From Polyangiaceae bacterium (GTDB lineage Bacteria > Myxococcota_A > Polyangia > Polyangiales > Polyangiaceae), in assembly GCA_020633235.1 (NCBI GenBank), contig JACKEA010000005.1, forward strand, positions 1 to 64,000: a stretch of 64,000 nucleotides of DNA. Direction: 5' to 3'. The number at the start of each line of letters is the position of its first letter. The stretch's first letter is position 1. Made by a program: the position numbers and the translations under genes. Positions 39,619 through 47,128 of this stretch are shown here, one piece after another. The notes under the pieces were generated by a model. The model ran no database searches. It was given only the letters and a program-made list of their open reading frames with translations, and was not told the DNA's origin.

Positions 39619-41238
39619 ATGGCGCGGTCACGACTCGCTTCGATCACGGCACTGATTCTGAGCTCGCTCCCGTTGAGCGCCCGCGCGGCGGACGTCCCGG
39701 CGGATCCCTCCACGTACCAGGGGCTCGTCGCGACGCTGTCGCCCGGCGACACCCTGAAGCTCGCGGCGGGCGACTACAGCGAAGGACTGAACCTGTTCGA
39801 CCTCTCCGGCGATGCGCAGAACCCGATCGTGATCTCCGGTCCTGCCAGCGGCGCGCCGGCGGTGTTCTTGGGCAAGAGCGGCAAGAACACCATCGACATC
39901 CGCGACGCGAGCTACCTCGTGATCGAAAACCTCACGCTGGACGGTCAGGACATCGCGGGCATCGACGCCATCAAGGCCGGCGGACCCGCGTCGAGCTTCG
40001 CTCATCACATCACGATTCAGAACTGCACGATTACCGGGCACGACGGCGGCGGCACCAGCCAGCAGACGGTGGGCATCAGCACCAAGATCGTGGCCTGGGA
40101 CTGGATCGTGCGCGGCAACGTGATCGACGGCGCCGGCACGGGGGCCTACTTCGGCAACTCCGACGGCACCCGCGCGTTCATCGGCGGGCTGATCGAGGGC
40201 AACCTGTTTCGCGACACGCTGGGCTACAACATGCAGATCAAGCACCAGCTCGATCGCGGTCAAGCGGACGTGCCCAGCGTGCCGACGGATCCGCGGGTGA
40301 CCGTCATTCGCCACAACGTGTTCTTGAAGAGCAATAACCCGAGCCCCGACGGAGCGCGGCCGAACGTGTTGGTGGACGGCCCGCCGGACAGCGGCCCGGG
40401 CAGCCAAGACCAGGTCGAAATCTACGGGAACCTGTTCGTCCACAACGACGACGACGCGCTGTTTCAGGGCAACGGCCGGCTGCACATTCACGACAACGTG
40501 TTCGTCGATTCGCTGAATCCGGCAGTGCGGCTCACCAACCACTCGGGCAAGAGCGTGATCGACGCCTTCGTGTACGACAACACGATCTACGACACCGCCA
40601 CGGGCATCGCGTTTTCGTCCGCGCCGAGCGGCCAGAGTCTGGTCGCGGGCAACGCGATCTTTTCGCCGACCCCGCTGAGCGGCACGATGCCGAACCAGGC
40701 CGACAACGTCACGGATTCCGTGGCAAACGCGGGCAACTACGTGGTGATGCCGAGCAAGCTGCTCGGCACCATGGACTTCTACCCGAAGAGCGGCAGCGCG
40801 CTGTCCGGCTCGACCGTCGATCTGTCGGCCGTGAGCGGCGACCAGGATTACGACCGCGACTTCAACGGAACGCAGAAGACCTTCGCCTATCGAGGTGCTT
40901 ACGAAGGCGAGGGGACGAACCCGGGTTGGCCGCTCTCCGACGCCAAGAAGCCGCTGGACGGCAGCAGCAGTGGCGGCAGTGGCGGCGGCGCAGGGACGGG
41001 CGGTGGGGCGAGTGGTGGAGCGCCGGCCGGCGGCGGCAGTGGCGGCGGCGCGGCGGGCTCCGGCGCGGCGGGTGGCGCGGCAGGGAACGCGGGCGCCGCG
41101 GGCAAGAGCCCGAGCGGCGGCGGAGACGACGGCGGCTGCGGCTGTCGCGCCGTGCCCAGGTCGAACGCGGAGGGACTGTGGGCGGCAGCGCTGGCGCTCT
41201 TGTGGGCGCTACGTCAGCGCCGCAAGCGCACGGCGTGA
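39619..41238 (+). CDS. Right-handed parallel beta-helix protein with MYXO-CTERM-like sorting end
   Basis: 539 residues from ATG 39619. Signal peptide RLASITALILSSLPLSARAADVP. Parallel beta-helix repeats from residue ~40 to ~430 (IDIRDASYLVIENLTLDGQDIAGIDAIK, FAHHITIQNCTITGHDGGG, WIVRGNVIDGAGTGAYFGNSDG, LHIHDNVFVDSLNPAVRLTNHSG). Family members bind or cleave polysaccharide (pectate-lyase-like fold). A Gly/Ser/Ala linker is followed by GGDDGGCGCRAVPRSNAEGLWAAALALLWALRQRRKRTA: a Cys motif, one hydrophobic helix and a basic end, which matches the MYXO-CTERM signal processed by a myxosortase-type enzyme. Probably outer-surface anchored. Confidence 0.85.
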   Translation: MARSRLASITALILSSLPLSARAADVPADPSTYQGLVATLSPGDTLKLAAGDYSEGLNLFDLSGDAQNPIVISGPASGAPAVFLGKSGKNTIDIRDASYLVIENLTLDGQDIAGIDAIKAGGPASSFAHHITIQNCTITGHDGGGTSQQTVGISTKIVAWDWIVRGNVIDGAGTGAYFGNSDGTRAFIGGLIEGNLFRDTLGYNMQIKHQLDRGQADVPSVPTDPRVTVIRHNVFLKSNNPSPDGARPNVLVDGPPDSGPGSQDQVEIYGNLFVHNDDDALFQGNGRLHIHDNVFVDSLNPAVRLTNHSGKSVIDAFVYDNTIYDTATGIAFSSAPSGQSLVAGNAIFSPTPLSGTMPNQADNVTDSVANAGNYVVMPSKLLGTMDFYPKSGSALSGSTVDLSAVSGDQDYDRDFNGTQKTFAYRGAYEGEGTNPGWPLSDAKKPLDGSSSGGSGGGAGTGGGASGGAPAGGGSGGGAAGSGAAGGAAGNAGAAGKSPSGGGDDGGCGCRAVPRSNAEGLWAAALALLWALRQRRKRTA

Positions 41239-41543
41239 CCGAGCTTTTCGCCGAGCACGCGGGCGAGCGTGTCCCATAGCTCGTCCCCGGTTTTCGCGGC
41301 GATCCACGCGCTCTTTTCGGGCACCCAGTCGAAGTGCCACGCGTTGCGCTCGGCGGCCATCCAGATTTGTCGGGCCGCACTGTGGGAGTTCACGACGTAC
41401 TTGCTGTCGTCGGAAAACTCCACGGTGAGGATGTCGCTGGCGAGCTCCGCCTCCACCTCGTCGTCCTCGACCGCGTCGAGAGCGTCGACCAGAGCGCGGA
41501 GCTCGACCCCAGCGCGTTGTGCGTATTCTTCTTCGCTGATCAC
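41214..41543 (-). CDS. cyaY: Iron donor protein CyaY (frataxin)
   Basis: 109 residues from GTG 41543, which overlaps the stop of the upstream lipoprotein gene (GTGA). Frataxin features: acidic N-terminal helix ISEEEYAQRAGVELRALVDALDAVEDDEVEAELA, then DILTVEFSDDSKYVVNSHSAARQIWMAAERNAWHFDWVPEKSAWIAAKTGDELWDTLARVL (the N-x-Q/S...QIW and W-H-F-x-W strands typical of CyaY). It binds iron and modulates IscS during Fe-S cluster assembly in the cytoplasm. The C-terminal ends (LGEKLGHAVRLRR) run into the convergent beta-helix gene, overlapping its tail by 25 bp. Confidence 0.9.
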   Translation of the reverse strand: MISEEEYAQRAGVELRALVDALDAVEDDEVEAELASDILTVEFSDDSKYVVNSHSAARQIWMAAERNAWHFDWVPEKSAWIAAKTGDELWDTLARVLGEKLGHAVRLRR

Positions 41544-41959
41544 TGCGTCGGCGCGCCCATGGCGGGCACGCAGGCCGGCGGCATGCAGGTGTTGCCGGGC
41601 GCGCAGTCGTTGTTCGTCTGGCACGGCCACGCGCACTTGCCGACCGCCGTGTTGCAGCGATGAGTGAGGCACTGCGCGTCCGTCTGGCAGGGGAATGCCA
41701 TCGGCGCCGGGGTGCTCATCTCGCCGGTGGCCGTCGCGGTGGGCTGGGTGCCGTAACCCGGCTGCGTTCCGTAGCCCGGCTGCGTGCCGTAGCCCGGCTG
41801 CGCGCCGTAGTTCGGGTCGGTGTAACCCGGCTGGCCGTACGCGGGCTGGCCGTAGCCACCTTGCTGGGGCGGAGCTTCCTCCTCCTTCTTCTTGCACGCC
41901 GTGGCCACGAGGGCGGGCACTACGGCCGAGACGATGAGTGCAAAGAATGCTCTCCGCAT
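41540..41959 (-). CDS. Small Cys-rich lipoprotein with QPGYG repeats
   Basis: 139 residues from ATG 41959. Signal MRRAFFALIVSAVVPALVATACKKK with lipobox ATAC, then EEEAPPQQGGYGQPAYGQPGYT and repeated QPGYGT (Gly/Tyr/Gln, low complexity), then a Cys pattern CQTDAQCLTHRCNTAVGKCAWPCQTNNDCAPGNTCMPPAC. Such Cys modules occur in other lipoproteins here. Its stop overlaps the cyaY start, an unusual pairing of a surface protein with a cytoplasmic iron chaperone. Confidence 0.75.
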   Translation of the reverse strand: MRRAFFALIVSAVVPALVATACKKKEEEAPPQQGGYGQPAYGQPGYTDPNYGAQPGYGTQPGYGTQPGYGTQPTATATGEMSTPAPMAFPCQTDAQCLTHRCNTAVGKCAWPCQTNNDCAPGNTCMPPACVPAMGAPTQ

Positions 41960-42157
41960 GGGTATGCTCCTGGATCCTTGTAAGTGTCGCTAGCGCGAGA
42001 TCACGGGTTTAGTACTTGGACGAAAGGCACGGGTCAACTCATCAAACGCCGGGCCCTTGGCCGGGCTTACGCCCATTTTTTTGCGATGCAAACCCGAGAA
42101 ATCGCCATTTGGGTGAGGGCCTGGCAGAAAGAGTGGTACCCTTACAGATCTGGCCTG

Positions 42158-43357
42158 ATGGCGACGAGGGCGGTTCGGGGGGATCAACTGCGGTCTGGAC
42201 TGGTAGACCGGCTGAAGGGCGATCTCGCCCAGGCGCTGCGCCGCAAGCCGGCCCACGAGGGCAAGTGCGCCGGCGCGGTTCGCTGCCTCCTGCCCCTGTC
42301 CTCGGACCTCCGGCAGGTGGTGGACGAGGGGCTCTCGACGCTGGTGAAGCGAGGCTCCTTCGGGCGTCCGCTGTACGCCGGCTGCATGCGGGGGTTGGCC
42401 CAGACGGAGCCACGCCGCGCCGTCCCTCTGCTGAAGCAGGCGCTGGCCACGGACGAGGCGGGCGGGCTCGCGACGCTGTCGGCGGCGTGCTTCGTTCCGG
42501 ACGAAGGCCTGAGCGAGGCTCTGGCGCGGGTGGCGACCAATCGCCATCCGCACCTCGCCTTCGCCGCCGAGGTTGCCCGGGTGGCGCGGGGGGAATCCAA
42601 CGGGGCGCACATCGCCTCCGTGGCGCCCAAGATCAAGGAGAGCCATCGCATCGCCCTGTGCGCCGAGATGTTCGTGCCCTTGTTGTGGGAGGACGCGCTG
42701 CCCTTGGCCATCGCGCCCGCCTTGGCGGTGCTGCGGGACGCCGAGCGACACCTGGGCCGCTGGCTGGTGCTGGGCGCCATCGCCTCCCGGGCGGGGGATC
42801 CGAAGCCGCTCTCGGAAGCCGAGGAGCGCGCCAGTGAAGGACCCGGCAGCGCCCGAGCGGCGTGGGCGATGGTGGCGTGGGCCCTCACCGAGGCGAACCC
42901 ACCACCGGACGTGCGTCCCACCGTCGAGCTCGTCGCGCGGCTCAGTGATCGGCCGAGCTCGGATCGCGACATGACGTTCCTGCATCGCTTGGGCTCGGCC
43001 GGCGCCCCCGCGGCGCGCGCCATGCTCGAGGGGCTGGTGAAGGGCTCGTCCTTGGCGAACGAGACGGCGGTCCGTTCGGCGGCGTACTTGCTGCGCTCGT
43101 ACGATCGCGAAGATCTGGAGAACGGGCTCACGCTGGCGGCCAAGAATCGCCGGCGCGAGGCCCTTCGGGGGTTGGCCGCGGCGGGCCTTTACGACGCCGG
43201 GCGACGAGAGCTGGCGCGCTCCCTCGCGCCGGAGCTGTGCGAGAGCAAGCAACTCTGCACCGCGGCCTGGGGCGCCTTGCTCGAGGCTGCGGCGGATGAC
43301 GACGCGCTGATCAGTGAGCAGCGCTTTCGACGCATCCAGCTCGGATGGCCCGAGTAG
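42158..43357 (+). CDS. HEAT-like repeat protein, hypothetical
   Basis: About 399 residues from ATG 42158. The frame is open to 41984, but 42000-42157 is AT-rich with a non-coding codon pattern (and a T7 run), so I chose the later start. The protein is almost entirely helices with repeats about 35-40 residues long (RAVPLLKQALATDEAGGLATLSAACFVP, HLAFAAEVARVARGES, RALGSAGAPAARAMLEGLVKG). Scattered cysteines. Probably a protein-protein scaffold in the cytoplasm. Its last 13 bp overlap the start of the next gene. Confidence 0.65.
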   Translation: MATRAVRGDQLRSGLVDRLKGDLAQALRRKPAHEGKCAGAVRCLLPLSSDLRQVVDEGLSTLVKRGSFGRPLYAGCMRGLAQTEPRRAVPLLKQALATDEAGGLATLSAACFVPDEGLSEALARVATNRHPHLAFAAEVARVARGESNGAHIASVAPKIKESHRIALCAEMFVPLLWEDALPLAIAPALAVLRDAERHLGRWLVLGAIASRAGDPKPLSEAEERASEGPGSARAAWAMVAWALTEANPPPDVRPTVELVARLSDRPSSDRDMTFLHRLGSAGAPAARAMLEGLVKGSSLANETAVRSAAYLLRSYDREDLENGLTLAAKNRRREALRGLAAAGLYDAGRRELARSLAPELCESKQLCTAAWGALLEAAADDDALISEQRFRRIQLGWPE

Positions 43358-45132
43358 CCCGCAGCGCGTTCGTGCTGGCCGCGTTCGTCGCCACCGGCGC
43401 GAGCGCGAAGCCTCGGCCCCTGGAGGGGGACGTGACGCTCACGCTGCTGGCGGACCAGGACGACTCCGACGCGAACGGCATTTCCGACGCGCGCGAGGCG
43501 ACGGCAACTGACGCGCTGTGGCTCGACGGGGGCGGAAAACGCGTGACGGCCGTGAAGGGCGACGCGCTGCGGGTGGTGCTGGGCTCGCGGCCCGTGGCGC
43601 TGTCCGCGGTGAAGGGCAGGGCCGTCCGCGCCTTCGGGCTTCAGGGCGTGCACGCGGGGCGCGCCGAGCTCAGTGTGGGCAGCGCGCGGGTGAGCGCGAC
43701 GGTGCTCGAGGTCGCCGCCGTGGACGGGCAGGGACGCCGCGTCGATTTCGCGACGTCGCATGCGTCCATCAGCCGCAGCCTGCCCGCGGCGATCGCGCTC
43801 AAAGCGCAGGACGTCCCCGACGACGACGCCCTGAGCTGGGTAGTGGCGGGGCCCGAGGGCGCCGTTCCCGAGCGCATCGAGATCGCATCGACCACCGTGG
43901 AGGGCGAGCCCCTCGACCAGCTCGGAGAGGTCGCCCTGGCGCCGGCGAAGTGCCCGAGCTTCGTGGCGGCGGGTCTCGAGTGTCGCGCCACGCCGCCGAT
44001 CCGAGCCACGGGGGACATCATCGACCGCAGCCATCCGGACTCCGCCGCCCGCTCGCTGAGGGCGGAAGTGGGCGGACGCATCGTGGTGTCCCTGGGCGAC
44101 GGTGCCGGCCAGGGCCTGCGGGTGGGCGGACCGCGCCACAGCGCGCTCGGGCCCATTGGTCGTTACCGCGGGCGGCTCAGGATGCGCCTCGTGCGGCTGT
44201 CCCCGGGCGGCTCGCCGCCCATCGGTGGGACGGACAGCGCGGCGGTGGAGCTGGGCAAGGACGAGATCCGCACCACGAGCGGCTTGTGGGGCCAGTGCGG
44301 CGTGCACTTCGGCGCCGCGAAGGATCTCGACGTGCAGGTCGTGGACCCACCGCCGCCCTACCTGTTGGCCGTGGGCTGCGATCTCGGACTGCCGGCCAGC
44401 GGCGGGCGGCTGCGCTTCTCCGTCGACAAGAAACGTCTGGAGGTGAAGACGAAGGCGGGGCAGACGCCCACGCAGGTGGCCGACAGCGTGGCGGCCGCCG
44501 TGCGCCGCGCGGGCTTTACCGTGGCGGTGAGCGCGAACGCGCGCATCGCGCCGGGAGCGCTGCGCACGGCGGACGTGTTGGTGCGCCACGCCGATGGTCG
44601 CTGGGCGACGATCTCCGCGGGTGCCGACCTGAGCGACGATCCGACCCTCGACGTGTGCCTCGGCGAGGTGGATCTCTCCGACGGCCTGACGCACTTCACC
44701 GACTTCGACGCGGTGGCGGGGACGGTGGAGGAACGCAGCCTGATCAAGGCCTTCGACGATGGCGATCCGACGACCATCGAGGTGCTCGTGATCCCGAGCT
44801 TCTCCCGCACCGGGCGTATCGGCGAGTCGTTCATCTACGCGGACGGCGGCAGCGTTCGCAACGCCGTGATCATCGATCGCGCCGGCATCCGCGCCGGCGC
44901 GCGCTCCTTCGCCCTGGCCCACGAAATCGGGCACATCTTGCTCGATATGCCGGGGCACCCCGACGACTACGGCGTCGACAGCCCGTCGTCGTTGATGGAC
45001 GCTGACGCCGCGGATCCGACGATCTTCGGACCGCGCCGGCTGTCGGTGTCGGAGTGCGAGCGCGCGCTGCGGCAGAGCGGCCCGAGCGCGCCGGTTCCGC
45101 TGCTCAGCGCGTGGCCGCTCTACGCGCCGTGA
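43345..45132 (+). CDS. Exported protein with zincin HExxH motif
   Basis: 595 residues from ATG 43345, overlapping the upstream gene. Signal peptide MARVARSAFVLAAFVATGASAKPRP. The first 500 residues are beta-rich with no family I know, including a DQDDSDANGISDARE Ca-like motif near residue 35. The metallopeptidase core is SFALAHEIGHILLDMPGHPDDYG (His526, Glu527, His530, His538), followed by SSLMDADAADP, similar in shape to Met-turn regions. This fits a secreted zincin, though a non-catalytic role is possible. Confidence 0.75.
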   Translation: MARVARSAFVLAAFVATGASAKPRPLEGDVTLTLLADQDDSDANGISDAREATATDALWLDGGGKRVTAVKGDALRVVLGSRPVALSAVKGRAVRAFGLQGVHAGRAELSVGSARVSATVLEVAAVDGQGRRVDFATSHASISRSLPAAIALKAQDVPDDDALSWVVAGPEGAVPERIEIASTTVEGEPLDQLGEVALAPAKCPSFVAAGLECRATPPIRATGDIIDRSHPDSAARSLRAEVGGRIVVSLGDGAGQGLRVGGPRHSALGPIGRYRGRLRMRLVRLSPGGSPPIGGTDSAAVELGKDEIRTTSGLWGQCGVHFGAAKDLDVQVVDPPPPYLLAVGCDLGLPASGGRLRFSVDKKRLEVKTKAGQTPTQVADSVAAAVRRAGFTVAVSANARIAPGALRTADVLVRHADGRWATISAGADLSDDPTLDVCLGEVDLSDGLTHFTDFDAVAGTVEERSLIKAFDDGDPTTIEVLVIPSFSRTGRIGESFIYADGGSVRNAVIIDRAGIRAGARSFALAHEIGHILLDMPGHPDDYGVDSPSSLMDADAADPTIFGPRRLSVSECERALRQSGPSAPVPLLSAWPLYAP

Positions 45133-45148
45133 CCGCGGCGGACCGACA
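45133..45148 (+). repeat. Dispersed extragenic repeat, short forward copy
   Basis: CCGCGGCGGACCGACA, just after the stop codon of the zincin gene and before the stop of a convergent gene; the left part is not kept. Confidence 0.55.
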
Positions 45149-45151
45149 GCA

Positions 45152-47128
45152 TCATTCTGGAACGATCTGAGTGAGCTCGGTGCCGGCGGCGTAGGCGTAG
45201 CTCACGTAGGCGTCGAAGCCGTCGACCAGCACGCCGATCTTGGCGTCGGAGTCGATGCGGTGCACGCCGTCGTCTTGGAAGCCGGGGGACAGGTTGTCGT
45301 CGGTCTTGTCGGGGTCGATGACGGGGAACGACAGCTGACAGCGATGCACGATGAAGGGCGGCACGGCGCTGCCGCGCTCGGCTTCGGTGAGGCCGTCGCC
45401 CGGCGCGCTCACGCAGGAATCGAGCGTGGAGATGTCCTGGCCGTCGAGCACGATGGTGGCCCCCGGCGGAGAGACGATGCGGATGAAGTCGAAGCTGTAC
45501 TTGTCCGGCGTGAGGAACACGTACGAGGAGCGGAACTGCTCGATGGGCGGAATGATGAGCAGACTCGGATCCCCGCCCGGCAACCCGCGGGGAATGCCGG
45601 CGGCTTCCTGACTCGGCGACACGCTGGACAGCATGATCGGGGCGTCGCTCTCGAGCATGAAGTCGTGGATGCTGGTGATGTTGGCGAAGTCTCCGCGCCC
45701 ACTGAGAACGATGTTTCCGTCCTTGCCCGGCAGCGTGGTGGTGATCCGTGCGCCGGCCTCCGTGGCGGCGATCACGCGGAAGTATTCCGGCTGATCGATG
45801 ACGCCGATGGTGGCGCCGGCGGCTTGGACGGCGCGCGTGCGATTGGCGGACACCGAAGCCACGAAGCGCTTGCCCGCCGTGCGCAGCGGATCCAGCTGCT
45901 CTTCCAGGTGATCCGCACAGCAGCGCCGCAGCGACAGCTCCGAGAAGAACGGCGCGTCGCTGGCCTCGCTGCCGCTGAACACCACGACGGGTTGATCCGC
46001 GCTCACCAGAGAGCCCGTGAAGTCCGCGTTGAAGTCGTCCGTCTCCAGGTTCAGCACGTCGAAGGGACCCAGGCTCACTTCTACGTCGCCCCCTGGGAGC
46101 GTGGTCTGCACCGGCCCGCCGGCGATGATGCCCGTGCTGCTCTTGACGCGCACGGTGGTGTTCGGCCGGGTGCCCACGATGGTGAGGAAGGCGCGCAGAT
46201 CCGTGGGGTCGTTGGGGTTGAAGTTGGTCTTGGGGTCGTCGGTGCTGGCGATGGTCTGCGGCCAGCCGAGCACCACGTAGGACGGAACCACCGCTCCCGA
46301 GGCGCCGCCCAGGGCCTCCACGGGCTTGAGCAGGGAGGCGTCGTTGGAGAACACGTTCACGTTCTCCAAAGGATTGAACTGGTAGGCCACGACGGGAAAA
46401 TCGCTGGTCAGCCGGTAGGCGTGGCGCGTGAGGGCGGTGTGGGTGCCATGGTCGTAGCTGCCCTCCGGAGAGCCATCGACCTCGCGGGGGCCGAGCTTGA
46501 ACACGCGCAGGGACAGCGGCGGGATGCTCGCGTTGGCGACCTCGAAGGGAGCGTTTGCGTCCCCCGGCAACGAGTCGTCCTGCTCGATGCTCACTTTGGC
46601 GGTCACGTCCGGCTGCGGGTTGCTCACCACCACGGCAAACTGTTGCGCGGCCGCGTTGAGCGAGGCGCTGACGTTGGCGTTGTCGAGATCCACCGCCCAG
46701 TACTCGCAGCCCACGTTGCTGCGCTGTTGTAGCGCCTGGCTGCACAGATCGATGCAGCTGCCCGAGCGGCAGGCGCTGCCCGTCGTCGGGTCGCAGGTCT
46801 TGCCGGGCGTGATCACGTCACCGTTGGCGTCGCACTGCTGGGTGGTCTGGCCGTCACAGGAGCCGGCGTTCGGCACGCAGGTCTTGCACTGGAACAGCCC
46901 CGGCACGCACACCAGGCCCTGGGCCTTGCAGTCGTCCAGGGTGACCCAGGTCAGCTTGCCGCCGAGCTTCTGGCATTCCTGCAGGCCGCCGGAGCACCGC
47001 TGATCGCCGACGGTACACAGCGGCGGCGGCGGCTTCACTTCCTGCACCAGCCAGCGATCTCCACGGTCGAAGCTGCAGCTCGCGGCGAGCGCCAAGCCGA
47101 ACAGGGCGACGGACGAGAGCTTCTGCAT
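45152..47128 (-). CDS. Lipoprotein with IgGFc-binding-like domain
   Basis: 658 residues from ATG 47128, which shares one base with the stop of the upstream gene (TGATG). Lipobox ALAASCSFD. Cys modules (CTVGDQRCSGGLQECQK..., CKTCVPNAGSCDGQTTQQCDANGD). From residue ~150 to the end: VGCEYWAVDLDNANV, FAVVVSNPQPDVTAKVSIEQD, RHAYRLTSDFPVVAYQFNPLENV, DAFLTIVGTRPNTTV, ADQPVVVFSGSEAS, CCADHLEEQLDPLRTAGKRFVAS, PVIDPDKTDDNLSPGFQDDGVHRIDSDAKIGVLVDGFDAYVSYAYAAG. These match the IgGFc_binding domain of eukaryotic FCGBP-like proteins, common in myxobacterial surface proteins. Binding partner unknown. Confidence 0.82.
   Translation of the reverse strand: MQKLSSVALFGLALAASCSFDRGDRWLVQEVKPPPPLCTVGDQRCSGGLQECQKLGGKLTWVTLDDCKAQGLVCVPGLFQCKTCVPNAGSCDGQTTQQCDANGDVITPGKTCDPTTGSACRSGSCIDLCSQALQQRSNVGCEYWAVDLDNANVSASLNAAAQQFAVVVSNPQPDVTAKVSIEQDDSLPGDANAPFEVANASIPPLSLRVFKLGPREVDGSPEGSYDHGTHTALTRHAYRLTSDFPVVAYQFNPLENVNVFSNDASLLKPVEALGGASGAVVPSYVVLGWPQTIASTDDPKTNFNPNDPTDLRAFLTIVGTRPNTTVRVKSSTGIIAGGPVQTTLPGGDVEVSLGPFDVLNLETDDFNADFTGSLVSADQPVVVFSGSEASDAPFFSELSLRRCCADHLEEQLDPLRTAGKRFVASVSANRTRAVQAAGATIGVIDQPEYFRVIAATEAGARITTTLPGKDGNIVLSGRGDFANITSIHDFMLESDAPIMLSSVSPSQEAAGIPRGLPGGDPSLLIIPPIEQFRSSYVFLTPDKYSFDFIRIVSPPGATIVLDGQDISTLDSCVSAPGDGLTEAERGSAVPPFIVHRCQLSFPVIDPDKTDDNLSPGFQDDGVHRIDSDAKIGVLVDGFDAYVSYAYAAGTELTQIVPE

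Noticed and set aside
41984..42157. N-terminal extension of the HEAT-like protein
   Set aside because: AT-rich with poor codon bias compared with the rest; better explained as promoter region.
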